A stretch of DNA of 64,000 nt from Chloroflexota bacterium (GTDB lineage: Bacteria > Chloroflexota > Anaerolineae > Anaerolineales > VGOW01): NCBI GenBank assembly GCA_016875735.1, contig VGOW01000001.1, forward strand, positions 145,992 through 209,991, written 5' to 3'. The notes below the pieces were generated by a model. That model was not told where the DNA came from and searched no databases. It was given only the letters and a program-made list of their open reading frames with translations. The stretch's first letter is position 1; the number at the start of each line of letters is the position of its first letter. This document shows positions 7,770 to 15,607 of the stretch, in pieces. Both the position numbers and the translations under genes were made by a program.

Positions 7770-9023
7770 CTACCCGCCAAACAACCGGCGCGGCGCAGGC
7801 TTCTTGCCCTTTTCTTCCACCACTGCCGGTTCTTTCTCAGGCGCGGGGGCCAATCCTGCTTTGAGTTTGTTGGCCATGTCCAGCATCGCCATACTAAACG
7901 GGAGGCTACGATTGCCGATGAGGAGCGGCACGCCGCTGTTGATCGAGAACAGCACTCGCTCCTCAAGAGGAAGCTGGGCAGTGACTTCGTGCTTGATCGA
8001 TTCTTGAATGTTTTGCGCCGTGATGCCGCCCCGCTTGTCCACACGATTGAGGACAAACATAACGCGGTCGGCGGGGAAATTCAGGGCGTCAATCACATCG
8101 AAGAAAATGCGGGCATCCTTGATCGCCGGAATATCCGGCGTTGCCACCAATACTATTTTATCCGATACGTCAAACGCCGATAAGACGATTTCGGTGAGGG
8201 CTGACGGCGTATCGACAATCACATAAGCATATCGCGTTTTCAGAAACTCCAGCGCTTTTTTGACTTGCGCCGCATTGACGATATCGGCTTGTTCGGGAGT
8301 GGGCGGCCCCAAAAAGACTTTGAACCCGGCGCTGTGGTCGGTAGCCACGCTGGCGGCGAATTCCCCGTCGAGCGTCTCGGCGTTCTCGAACAGTTCGATG
8401 ACACTGTGCTGCGGCTTGAGATTCAGAAAGACGGCCAGATCGCCGAATTGCAGATTGCAGTCCACGAGCGCTACTCGCGTCTCTTCGGTGTGAAGGGCGA
8501 CGGCCAAATTGGAGGCGATGGTGGTGCATCCCACTCCGCCTTTGGCGCTGTAAACGGTGATGATCTTTCCTTCCAGCGGCGCAAAGGTTTGGCCGCCCGG
8601 CCCAACCGCTATTTGCATCGGCGCCGCCGCTGTGCGCAGCCTGCTGATTTCGTAAGCGCGTCGGATGGTGCTGATCAATTCGTCGCCGGAGGGAGGCTTG
8701 GTGAGAAAGTCTCTCGCGCCGGCCATCATCGCGCGCCGCAAATAGTCGGCGTCGCTCTGCACGGAGAGGATGACAATTTGGGCCGACGGCACGTCTTTGG
8801 AGATTAACTCCGTTGCCGTGATGCCATCCATATCCGGCATGTTAATGTCCATGATCACGACGTGTGGCCGCTTCTCTCGGGCCAACGTCACCGCCTCTTT
8901 GCCGGTTTTGGCGGTGCCCACCACCTCGATGTCTGCCTCGAACTGAAGCAGTTTTCTGATGTTCTCCCGGGTCTCGGCAATATCGTCTACGATCAAGACA
9001 CCGATCTTTTGACCTGCGGCCAT
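7770..9023 (-). CDS. cpaE: Pilus assembly protein CpaE: receiver plus ParA/MinD-like ATPase
   Basis: A 417-residue two-domain protein. Residues 1-125 are a response-regulator receiver with an intact acidic pocket (Asp13-Asp14), phosphoacceptor Asp59 (VIMDINMPDMDG) and Lys109. Residues 153-400 are a MinD/ParA-type ATPase with the deviant Walker A KGGVGCTT (161-168). CpaE proteins localise the Tad machine at the cell pole or envelope. Many lack a functional receiver, but here all key residues are present, so phosphorylation could control pilus placement. The adjacent histidine kinase is a candidate partner. The gene lies directly upstream of cpaF. Confidence 0.93.
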   Translation of the reverse strand: MAAGQKIGVLIVDDIAETRENIRKLLQFEADIEVVGTAKTGKEAVTLAREKRPHVVIMDINMPDMDGITATELISKDVPSAQIVILSVQSDADYLRRAMMAGARDFLTKPPSGDELISTIRRAYEISRLRTAAAPMQIAVGPGGQTFAPLEGKIITVYSAKGGVGCTTIASNLAVALHTEETRVALVDCNLQFGDLAVFLNLKPQHSVIELFENAETLDGEFAASVATDHSAGFKVFLGPPTPEQADIVNAAQVKKALEFLKTRYAYVIVDTPSALTEIVLSAFDVSDKIVLVATPDIPAIKDARIFFDVIDALNFPADRVMFVLNRVDKRGGITAQNIQESIKHEVTAQLPLEERVLFSINSGVPLLIGNRSLPFSMAMLDMANKLKAGLAPAPEKEPAVVEEKGKKPAPRRLFGG

Positions 9024-9081
9024 AAGGTTTCCGACTCTCCGATGTTACGGCTGCGGTGCGCGGCGCCGAGAGTTTGTCTCC

Positions 9082-9114
9082 AAACCTCACAGGTTTGAGA
9101 AACCTGTGAGGTTT
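9082..9114. repeat. Perfect 15-bp palindromic hairpin
   Basis: AAACCTCACAGGTTT (9082-9096) pairs perfectly with 9100-9114 around a 3-base GAG loop. It lies in the 127-base gap between cpaB and cpaE. Read on the plus strand it is followed by TTTTT, but no plus-strand gene precedes it, so it is not an obvious terminator for a known gene. The nested AGGTTT and AACCT words suggest a dispersed REP-like palindrome. It could moderate read-through from cpaB into cpaE. Confidence 0.85.
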
Positions 9115-9150
9115 TTACTCGGTTCGCCGCGCATCATATTTCGCGGTGAG

Positions 9151-10287
9151 TTACGGGCAATTCACTCCAATGCAGATGTATGTGCCGTCGGGCAGCGGGA
9201 CAATGGAGATGGGCGGTTCGTTCGGCAGTTTGGGCGGCTTGAGCTGTCGCACGGCGGGCTCGAGGCCGAAGGCCAACGGCGCCGGCACCGAGATGCGGGA
9301 ATGCTCGATGGCGTATTGCAGTGTTACGCTTTCGGTGTCCACGCGCGATGTGTCGCCAGCGGAGCGCAAGGCCAATGTGAGTTTGGCGTTGGCAAACAGG
9401 AAGTAGTTGACGACGAGTGAGTCTTGCGGGGACACAATGAGGGTGACGATGTCGGGCGGCGGGATGGCGGTGGGAGGCGGAGGCGGACTCCCTTCGGGGA
9501 GGGGCGTCGCGGTGGGCAGAGCGATCAGCACATCTTTATCGGTGAAGGTGCCCACTTTCAACACAATAGCATCCTGCACGACTTGCTGAACGACCAATCG
9601 CGGCCTCTGCTCCTCCGAGGGTTGGAGAAGAAATGGGATGCTGATCTGCCCCTCACTGAATTCCACCACACCTTCGGGGCCTGCCGGTTGAATGCTGAAG
9701 GTGAGGGAGCCCGTCACCGGATCCACCGTGACATTGGTGAACACACTGGCGTCGTCGGGCAGAATGGTTTGGGTGGTTTCGTTGAGATCGACGAACATGA
9801 GGGAAGCCAACACGTTGACGTGATCGCCCTCGGCCAGCCCATAGCCGACGCCGGAAAGCCGCGTCATGGGGATGGTGATGGCGACTTTCCCCGGCGGGAT
9901 GCGGAGCGCGGCTTCGGAGCCGGTGGAACTGAGTTTGCTGGCGTCATCGGCAACCAGCGTGCTCAATATCGGCTCGCCGCGCTCAATATCGTATCGGGCG
10001 AGTTTGCCGACCACCGCTGTCACATCGGTCATGGCCGTGCCCGGCAGGCTGGAAGTGGGCCAGGGTGCGAGGGCCACCGCATCGGGTGGAATCTGTTGGC
10101 CGCGCGACAGCGGCTGAACGGCTATCACGACTTGGGTGATTTCGACTTGAGGCGCCGGCGTAGCGCCTTCGGGGGTGGGCGTAGGCCCGCCGCCGCCGCC
10201 GCCGAAGCGGCTCAACACCAAAAACAAGGCCGCCGTCCCTAATAGAAGCAACAAACCAAGTAGTATGAAAAGTCGACCGCGTTGCAT
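9151..10287 (-). CDS. cpaB: Flp pilus assembly protein CpaB/RcpC
   Basis: A 378-residue CpaB/RcpC protein. It has an N-terminal signal anchor (residues 4-25), a run of six glycines and a TPTPEG linker, then a SAF domain (about 48-110: VVIAVQPLSRGQQIPPDAV) and the RcpC-type beta domain (AITIPMTRLSGVGYGLAEGD). In diderms CpaB works outside the membrane next to the secretin. No secretin gene is present here, so it may act at the wall. The start ATG has GGAGGG, which can be partly hidden in a small CCCCTC/GAGGAGGG stem. The C-terminal third is long and threonine/proline-rich (PTATPLPEGSPPPPP), perhaps a wall-spanning spacer. Confidence 0.9.
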   Translation of the reverse strand: MQRGRLFILLGLLLLLGTAALFLVLSRFGGGGGGPTPTPEGATPAPQVEITQVVIAVQPLSRGQQIPPDAVALAPWPTSSLPGTAMTDVTAVVGKLARYDIERGEPILSTLVADDASKLSSTGSEAALRIPPGKVAITIPMTRLSGVGYGLAEGDHVNVLASLMFVDLNETTQTILPDDASVFTNVTVDPVTGSLTFSIQPAGPEGVVEFSEGQISIPFLLQPSEEQRPRLVVQQVVQDAIVLKVGTFTDKDVLIALPTATPLPEGSPPPPPTAIPPPDIVTLIVSPQDSLVVNYFLFANAKLTLALRSAGDTSRVDTESVTLQYAIEHSRISVPAPLAFGLEPAVRQLKPPKLPNEPPISIVPLPDGTYICIGVNCP

Positions 10288-10330
10288 TCGGCCCTCCTCA
10301 AAAGAGGGGATGTGGACTACAGTGCCAAGT

Positions 10331-10358
10331 ATGATACTTTGATCGGATGAAAAGTCAA
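10331..10358 (-). promoter_or_regulatory. Putative sigma-70 promoter of cpaB
   Basis: On the minus strand TTGACT (10358-10353) is followed after 16 bases by TATCAT (10336-10331), about 44 bases upstream of the cpaB ATG and downstream of the flp terminator. This would let the cpaB-tadC block be expressed separately from the abundant pilin. Confidence 0.5.
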
Positions 10359-10390
10359 GCGAACTGAGGGCGGCGCAACCGCAGGCCGCT

Positions 10391-10423
10391 GAAAATACAG
10401 AGCCTCATCGTGCGATGAGGCTC
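10391..10423 (-). terminator. Rho-independent terminator of flp
   Basis: A 10-bp stem (10423-10414 with 10409-10400; GAGCCTCATC arm) closes a 4-base loop and is followed on the minus strand by TGTATTTTC. It lies about 43 bases after the flp stop and would separate the pilin transcript from cpaB. Confidence 0.8.
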
Positions 10424-10465
10424 CAACTTGCACAATCACCGGCGTCAACCGTGTGTCAGCCGCGG

Positions 10466-10612
10466 TCAGATATTGGAAACGATATTGGAGAAGACGTTGC
10501 CGATGGCAGGCCCCAGCAACGCCAAGATGACAATGACGACGACGGCCACCAAAACCAGAATCAACGCATACTCCACCAAGCCTTGCCCCTTTTCGCGTAG
10601 GATGAACAACAT
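10466..10612 (-). CDS. flp: Flp/Fap pilin
   Basis: A 48-residue pilin. ATG at 10612 is fixed by an excellent AAGGAGGTG site. A short basic leader (MLFILREKG) is followed by QGLVEYALI. Prepilin peptidase cleavage after Gly9 would put Glu at +5 and Tyr at +6, the Flp signature. The rest is one long hydrophobic helix (VLVAVVVIVILALLGPAIG) and a short tail. It is the major pilus subunit extruded by the CpaF/TadB/TadC machine. No prepilin peptidase gene is seen in the window. The gene has its own near-consensus promoter and terminator, as expected for a highly expressed structural subunit. Confidence 0.93.
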   Translation of the reverse strand: MLFILREKGQGLVEYALILVLVAVVVIVILALLGPAIGNVFSNIVSNI

Positions 10613-10664
10613 GTGGGTTTCACCTCCTTCCGGTGTGTATCGAGTGGTTATGTCACACGAGCGC

Positions 10665-10693
10665 ATTATAGGGGGAGGCCGTCTCCTCCGCAA
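10665..10693 (-). promoter_or_regulatory. Sigma-70 promoter of flp
   Basis: On the minus strand TTGCGG (10693-10688), 17 bases, then TATAAT (10670-10665). The predicted start near 10658 gives a leader of about 45 bases before the flp ATG. Confidence 0.75.
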
Positions 10694-10706
10694 TTCCCTG
10701 CAAGTA

Positions 10707-11768
10707 CTACATCAGCGCGTTCACGCCCCCCACAGGCAAATCGATTTCCACGCGAGTGCCCTGCCCGGGGGTGCTATCGACAAGCAGCAAGCCGCCGAGT
10801 AGTTCGGCTCTTTCTCTGAGGGTGCGCAAACCGATGTGTTTGCTTTCCTGCTGCGCCAGCGCCGCGCCCACGTCGAAGCCTTTTCCATTGTCTTCCACCA
10901 CCGCTCGCACCCGGCTCTCGTCCACATCCAAAGTGATTCGCACCTGCGAGCACTGCGCGTGATCGCGAATGTTGGCGAGCAATTCTTGGATGGCGCGAAA
11001 GGCCATCACCTCACGGTGCGGCTCAAAGCGGCGCTCCTCGCCGGCAATGGTCAACGTGGTTTGGATGCCCGACTTCTCCTCGAAACTCTTGACGTAGCGG
11101 CGAACAATTGGGGCCAGCCCCAAATCGTCCAGCATCATCGGCCGCAGTTCGGTAATAAAATCGCGCACCCGTTGGAAAGTGGCCGTGGCGGTCGTCTTCA
11201 GGTTTTGCAGTTCGATGCGCGCCTGTTCGGGATTGTTTTCGAAGAGTCGTTGGACAATCTCCGCCTGCAAAACGAAATTGGTGAGAGACTGCGCCGGGCC
11301 GTCGTGCATGGCTTTGGACATACGCTGGCGCTCCGACTCTTGCGCATCAATAATGCGAACGATGATTGGCTCGGCCTCATTGCCGCCTTTGGCCGCCGCG
11401 CCGGGCTTTGCAATGGTCGGCGACGCCTCACCGAGCGCTTCGAGCACACCCTCCAGCGTCTTTGCGTATCGGTCGAGGCTGTTCTGATCACTCTGCAACT
11501 TCTCCAACTGCCCGCGCATGGTGAACAGCCGTTGTTGCGCGTCGAGCGCCCCATCGTACACCTGCCGAATGTCGTTGCGCGGCACGGTCTCGAAATGTTG
11601 TTGCACTTGCCGCAGCTGGTTCGTGATGTTGGTGTTGCGCTGAGCCAATTTATCCACTTCGCCCCTGCTCTGCTCAATGAGCAGGCCGATCTCTTTCATC
11701 TCACGCTGAGTCTGCTCAAGTTCCTGCCGAACCTGATCGAGAAACTCCAGCAATGTTGTCTCTGCCAT
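10707..11768 (-). CDS. DegS-like sensor histidine kinase
   Basis: A 353-residue soluble histidine kinase of the HPK7/HisKA_3 type. ATG at 11768 is preferred; the longer frame begins with TTG inside the response-regulator gene. Residues 1-115 are a coiled-coil sensor region like the DegS N-terminus. The H-box ERQRMSKAMHDGPAQSL carries His155 in the HDGPAQ context. The HATPase domain has an N-box (AIQELLANIRDHAQ), DNGKGF and a GQGT motif. There is no membrane span, so the signal is probably cytoplasmic. It follows its response-regulator gene by 11 bases, making a cognate pair next to the flp promoter. Confidence 0.92.
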   Translation of the reverse strand: MAETTLLEFLDQVRQELEQTQREMKEIGLLIEQSRGEVDKLAQRNTNITNQLRQVQQHFETVPRNDIRQVYDGALDAQQRLFTMRGQLEKLQSDQNSLDRYAKTLEGVLEALGEASPTIAKPGAAAKGGNEAEPIIVRIIDAQESERQRMSKAMHDGPAQSLTNFVLQAEIVQRLFENNPEQARIELQNLKTTATATFQRVRDFITELRPMMLDDLGLAPIVRRYVKSFEEKSGIQTTLTIAGEERRFEPHREVMAFRAIQELLANIRDHAQCSQVRITLDVDESRVRAVVEDNGKGFDVGAALAQQESKHIGLRTLRERAELLGGLLLVDSTPGQGTRVEIDLPVGGVNALM

Positions 11769-11779
11769 GGCTGTCCTGC

Positions 11780-12472
11780 CTATTTCTGGGAATCCTGCAA
11801 GCGCACCCAACCGTGCCGCAAAGCGTACACGGCGGCCTGCGTCCGATCTTCCACATCCAACTTGTGCAAGATCGCCGTCATGTGATTCTTCACCGTCTGA
11901 TGGCTAATCCCCAACGTGGAGGCGATCTCTTTGTTGCTCAGCCCTCGTGTCACATATTGAAGTATCTGCATCTCGCGCGGCGACAGCGGCGAGTACATCT
12001 CCTGCATTTCATCTAATATCGGGCGGCCTGCCTGCGACACTTGTTTCTCGATCCACTCGTCCACACCGTCACGGTCGAACAACTGATCGCCCACCACAAA
12101 ATGCCCGCGCAGCACGTGCCGCAGCACTTCCACCAACTTCTGCGGCTGAACATCCTTCGGGCAAAAGGCGTGCGCCCCGGCGCGCAAAGCATGAACCCCC
12201 TGCTGGGCATCGTCGTAGGCCGTCAGCATAATAATCAGAGCCTTGTTTCGATCCGACTTCAACTGCCGAACGATCTGCAAGCCGTTCATGCCCGGCAGAT
12301 TCACATCCAACAGAATCACGTCCGGGTTCAATGACCGGATCAACTCGATGGCCTCGCCGCCGTCGGCGGTTTCACCCAACACAGTCATGTCGGGCTCGCC
12401 ACGCAAAATCTCTTTCAGGCCTTGCCGGAAGACGGGATGATCCTCAACGATCACGACACCTTTTTTGTCCAT
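11780..12472 (-). CDS. NarL/LuxR-family response regulator
   Basis: A 230-residue regulator. ATG at 12472 follows AGAGGAG. The receiver domain (1-120) has Glu10-Asp11, phosphoacceptor Asp56 (DVILLDVNLPGMNG), the conserved Thr (LTAYDD) and Lys (CPKDV). A linker leads to a GerE/LuxR-type helix-turn-helix (LSPREMQILQYVTRGLSNKE through QTVKNHMTAILHKL). It is probably phosphorylated by the kinase encoded 11 bases downstream and binds DNA as a dimer. Targets are unknown; the neighbouring flp promoter is the nearest candidate. Confidence 0.93.
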   Translation of the reverse strand: MDKKGVVIVEDHPVFRQGLKEILRGEPDMTVLGETADGGEAIELIRSLNPDVILLDVNLPGMNGLQIVRQLKSDRNKALIIMLTAYDDAQQGVHALRAGAHAFCPKDVQPQKLVEVLRHVLRGHFVVGDQLFDRDGVDEWIEKQVSQAGRPILDEMQEMYSPLSPREMQILQYVTRGLSNKEIASTLGISHQTVKNHMTAILHKLDVEDRTQAAVYALRHGWVRLQDSQK

Positions 12473-12501
12473 AGGACTCCTCTGAGTCTTAAGTCGTCGC
12501 G

Positions 12502-12531
12502 AGTATAGCACAGCCGTCAGAGCAGGCGCAA
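12502..12531 (-). promoter_or_regulatory. Promoter of the two-component operon
   Basis: On the minus strand TTGCGC (12531-12526), 18 bases, then TATACT (12507-12502), preceded by TGC to give an extended -10. It lies about 30 bases upstream of the response-regulator ATG. Confidence 0.65.
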
Positions 12532-12552
12532 ATATGCTGAGACTCTATCTGG

Positions 12553-12627
12553 GAGGATCGACCACCTGCCCCGCCTTTGGCGGGGTTGCGGTCGCCCGCA
12601 ATGGGCAGGGGCAAGCCCTGCCCCAAC
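12553..12627. repeat. 72-bp multi-hairpin dispersed repeat, copy A
   Basis: It contains CCGCCTTTGGCGG and GGGGCAAGCCCTGCCCC dyads. Its reverse complement matches 61979-62052 almost base for base, with only a handful of differences. It fills the gap between the end of the membrane-protein operon and the two-component promoter, where its hairpins could also end transcription of the 12.6-28.4 kb operon. Confidence 0.88.
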
Positions 12628-12644
12628 CGATTGGCAGATTGGCT

Positions 12645-14063
12645 CTAATGCCGCTCGAGCAGATATACAGTCATATTCAAGTTTGGGTTCGCCGGATCGC
12701 ACAAGGCCCCCGTTTGGAACTGCGGCTTCAAGTCGGGCTGGCGGGTGAACTCCGGACACCAGCCCGGGTACGTGATCACATACGTCGGCTTCCCTTCACG
12801 AATAAAATCCCACAGCCGTGAGTCATCGCCCATCAACGGAATCATTTCCGGCGAAACGAGTCCGGCCAAATCCATCAGCCGCACATCGGCAAAATAACCC
12901 AATGCCCCAATGTCGTGCGCCGCCACCAATGTATCCGACCCTGCGTGTGATGCGATCCACTTCGCCACCGCCACCATTTCATTGTTGATCACGCGCACAT
13001 CGGACACGAGCGCATTCGCGCCCAACCCCCAAAAGGCCGCCGCCGCCGCGCCCACACTCATCACCCACGCCCGGCTCACTACCCGCCGCCACATCACCGA
13101 GACATTCCACCGCGCCCACTTCGCCAGCCCCGCTCCGCCGATGGCGATCAACATCGGGATGACCGGAATGAGATAACGACCGTGCTGATAGGTCACCGGC
13201 AAACGCAGTGCATACGCGGCGAGGAACGCGCCCACCCATGCCAACTGCGGCCAGCGGCCTCGCGCGCCCAACGCCACGCCCGGCGCAAGCAACGCCAGCG
13301 AGCCGATGAGCGGCGCAGAAAAAATTTGCCACACTCGTTGCCACAGCGGCAGTTCCCTCAGAATGGCATACTCGGCTTGCTTCGCAAAAAAGGTGTTCGG
13401 CCAAACTTGCCCGCTCAGCGCAACATTGAAAATGAAATACGGGATCAGAATGAATGCCGCTCCACCCGCCAACCCTCCCAACCGTTTCAACCGCAGGGTT
13501 CCGTCAGCGGCCGCAGCCCAAACCGCCCACGCGCAAAACGGCAGCAGAGTCAACCCATCGGGCCGCGCCCACACCGCGAGCCCGATCAGCACGCCGCACA
13601 AAAACTCCCCTCTCCGTTTGGGAGAGGGGCCGGGGGTGAGGGCCCACGCCCCCATCGCCAGCGCGCAAAACAGAATCGTCTCCATGCCCGATGCCGCCGC
13701 CCACACCAAATGCCATTCCACTGCCGCCAACGCCCCCGCCCACCATTGCCCCGACACTCGATACATGAGCCACGCCGTCGCGCCGAGCAACAACGCATTC
13801 AGCGCCATCGCCCACAGCTCGTAATCGATTCTCAGCGTGTATCCGATCGCCAGCATCGCCGTCCACAACGGAGAGGTGGAGCCGGCCGAGGGCTGGCCGA
13901 GAATGAACGCCCACTGCCCGTGCCAGCCCAGATTGCGCGCGTAGGTTTGATGGATCCACGCATCGTCGAGCGGGAAGCCGGACTCGCCCGCCAACCGAAG
14001 CGCAACGGCATACCCCGCCGCCGATAACGCGCCGAGCGCGATCGGACTCCATTCGCGTTTCAT
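12645..14063 (-). CDS. GT-C-like polytopic membrane glycosyltransferase
   Basis: A 472-residue protein with many hydrophobic segments. ATG at 14063 overlaps the upstream stop by 4 bases. The first loop has FPLDDAWIHQTYARNL with an acidic pair (Asp33-Asp34), the position of the catalytic acid in GT-C enzymes that use polyprenyl-phosphate sugars. The sequence TSPLW follows the second motif. The C-terminal soluble part has DIGALGYF and GLVSPE, also present in the divergent gene at 28.4 kb. Residues 142-153 (LTPGPSPKRRGE) are encoded by a hairpin repeat that looks inserted. It is the last gene of the operon; donor and acceptor are unknown. Confidence 0.75.
   Translation of the reverse strand: MKREWSPIALGALSAAGYAVALRLAGESGFPLDDAWIHQTYARNLGWHGQWAFILGQPSAGSTSPLWTAMLAIGYTLRIDYELWAMALNALLLGATAWLMYRVSGQWWAGALAAVEWHLVWAAASGMETILFCALAMGAWALTPGPSPKRRGEFLCGVLIGLAVWARPDGLTLLPFCAWAVWAAAADGTLRLKRLGGLAGGAAFILIPYFIFNVALSGQVWPNTFFAKQAEYAILRELPLWQRVWQIFSAPLIGSLALLAPGVALGARGRWPQLAWVGAFLAAYALRLPVTYQHGRYLIPVIPMLIAIGGAGLAKWARWNVSVMWRRVVSRAWVMSVGAAAAAFWGLGANALVSDVRVINNEMVAVAKWIASHAGSDTLVAAHDIGALGYFADVRLMDLAGLVSPEMIPLMGDDSRLWDFIREGKPTYVITYPGWCPEFTRQPDLKPQFQTGALCDPANPNLNMTVYLLERH
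13605..13641. repeat. Hairpin repeat translated as LTPGPSPKRRGE
   Basis: CCCCTCTCC (13607-13615) pairs with GGAGAGGGG (13621-13629), followed by CCGGGGGTGAGG. The same word order (C-rich arm, G-rich arm, CCGGGGGTG tail) recurs at 63288-63334 and, in degraded form, at 35162-35202. Here it lies in frame inside the membrane-protein gene. Confidence 0.85.
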
Positions 14064-15604
14064 CGCGCGACCTCGAACAACTTCCACTCGCCCCAACGAT
14101 TTACCAATTGCAGTCGCTCGCCGCGCTCGCTTGCATACAATGCGCCCAGCCCGGCCGGGATATTGTGATCGAGCAAAACATAGCGCGCATTGAATCGGTC
14201 GGCGGCGAGGAGCAGAATGGATACATCGCCGTTAACGAGCGGGATGCCGGGGTGGCCGGTCGCCACCCAGAACCCGGGCGGGTTGTTGCTCATCACGACG
14301 GCGTCGCCGGGAATGGCCGCCCCGATTTCACGGAAGGATGCATCACCGCCGTTCCATTCTTTCAACCGAATCGTGATCATTGCCAGAGTCAGTATCGCCG
14401 CCATCGCAATAGTCAGGATCGAAAAATTAAGTTTGGCCTTTTCGGGCTGCCAATGTTTGAGGCGAGCGGCGGCCCAATCAATCGCGGCGTCGAGGCCAGC
14501 AAAGCAAGCGGCGAAATAGAAGGGCATGAGGGCGGCGCTGGAATGGAACAGTCCGCCGCGCGCGCCGGGGAGACTGAAAGCGAGAGTCATGGCGATGTAA
14601 AGCATGGCCGCATACAGAAGCGCCGGGCGGAAGTATGTGTGCCGACGCAATTGCCATAGGCCGAGCGCAATGAACGGCGTGAGGAAAACAAGCCCCTGCA
14701 CGCCGATGATGGTTTGAAGGTTGATGAGCAGGGACTGCCATTTGCCATCGAGTATCGCCGCCCATCCCGCGGCGAAGTATCGTTGCGGAGTGAGATTGGG
14801 CGGATAGTTGAAGAGATCGTTGTAATCGAGGAGCCACAGCGCGCTCGCGCCGCCGCGGCCCAACGGCGAGCCGACAGCGAGCATGTTGCGGATGAGCCAA
14901 GGGAGGGTGGCGAGGAGATAGCCGACAATGAACAATGACGAATGAACAATGAACAATGAGCCAATGAACAATGAGGGTCGGCGGGCGAATGGTTGCTTAC
15001 CACTCACCACGCACGAACCGCCGACCGCCAACAGCAGAATCCCATCGGCGCGGGTGAGGTGCGCCAACCCGGCGCCCACTCCGGCGGCGAAGGCCCATCT
15101 CCAATCTCTGCTCTCTGCGGTGTGTGAAATAGCGAGGAGGGTCGCGCCGCCGATGAGTCCGTAAAGGGCAAACGAATCGGTTGTGCCCCAATAGGCTGGA
15201 TAGAAGCCGCTGAAGATGGTGAGCAAGCCTGCGCCGAACGCATGGCGGTGGAGGCCGGTGGCGCGCAGTGAACAGTGATACGTGATCAGCGGGAGGAGGC
15301 TGGCGAGAAGGAGAAGGGGAAATCGCGCCGCCGCGAAGGATTGCCCAAAAGCCGCCATCGAGAGCGCGGCGACGATGGACGTGAGCGGCATCCAATAGAG
15401 GTGGCTCGGCTGTGGCAGCGATTGCGGATCGCCGAGATAATTCCACAGATACGGCTCGGTGAAGCCTTGCCCCTGCGCCAACCGCAGTGCGCCGCCGAAA
15501 TAATAGGCGTCGTCCACGTATCCGGGCGCGCGGATGAACGAGGCCGCGCCGAAGTTGAACAGCAGGGCGAGGGCGAAGAGGAAGAGAAGATCGCGGCGAG
15601 GCAT
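14060..15604 (-). CDS. GT-C-like polytopic membrane glycosyltransferase
   Basis: A 514-residue integral membrane protein. After the first span comes PGYVDDAYYFGGALRLAQG with the acidic pair Asp31-Asp32, the GT-C signature position, followed by about ten further hydrophobic segments and a C-terminal extracytoplasmic domain of about 100 residues (VATGHPGIPLVNGD). A loop of about 19 residues (around SLFIGSLFIVHSSLFIVG) is encoded by tandem ATGAACAATGA-type repeats and may replace or extend a membrane segment. It ends with a 4-base overlap with the next gene and begins 3 bases after the previous one, so it is inside a tightly packed operon. Confidence 0.75.
   Translation of the reverse strand: MPRRDLLFLFALALLFNFGAASFIRAPGYVDDAYYFGGALRLAQGQGFTEPYLWNYLGDPQSLPQPSHLYWMPLTSIVAALSMAAFGQSFAAARFPLLLLASLLPLITYHCSLRATGLHRHAFGAGLLTIFSGFYPAYWGTTDSFALYGLIGGATLLAISHTAESRDWRWAFAAGVGAGLAHLTRADGILLLAVGGSCVVSGKQPFARRPSLFIGSLFIVHSSLFIVGYLLATLPWLIRNMLAVGSPLGRGGASALWLLDYNDLFNYPPNLTPQRYFAAGWAAILDGKWQSLLINLQTIIGVQGLVFLTPFIALGLWQLRRHTYFRPALLYAAMLYIAMTLAFSLPGARGGLFHSSAALMPFYFAACFAGLDAAIDWAAARLKHWQPEKAKLNFSILTIAMAAILTLAMITIRLKEWNGGDASFREIGAAIPGDAVVMSNNPPGFWVATGHPGIPLVNGDVSILLLAADRFNARYVLLDHNIPAGLGALYASERGERLQLVNRWGEWKLFEVAR
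14924..14975. repeat. ATGAACAATGA tandem repeat inside a coding region
   Basis: The word AATGAACAATGA is iterated with small variations (five AACAATGA-like units) in the middle of the GT-C gene at 14060-15604. The same word forms a dyad at 58950-59019. The reading frame stays open through it. Confidence 0.85.
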
Positions 15605-15607
15605 GAA

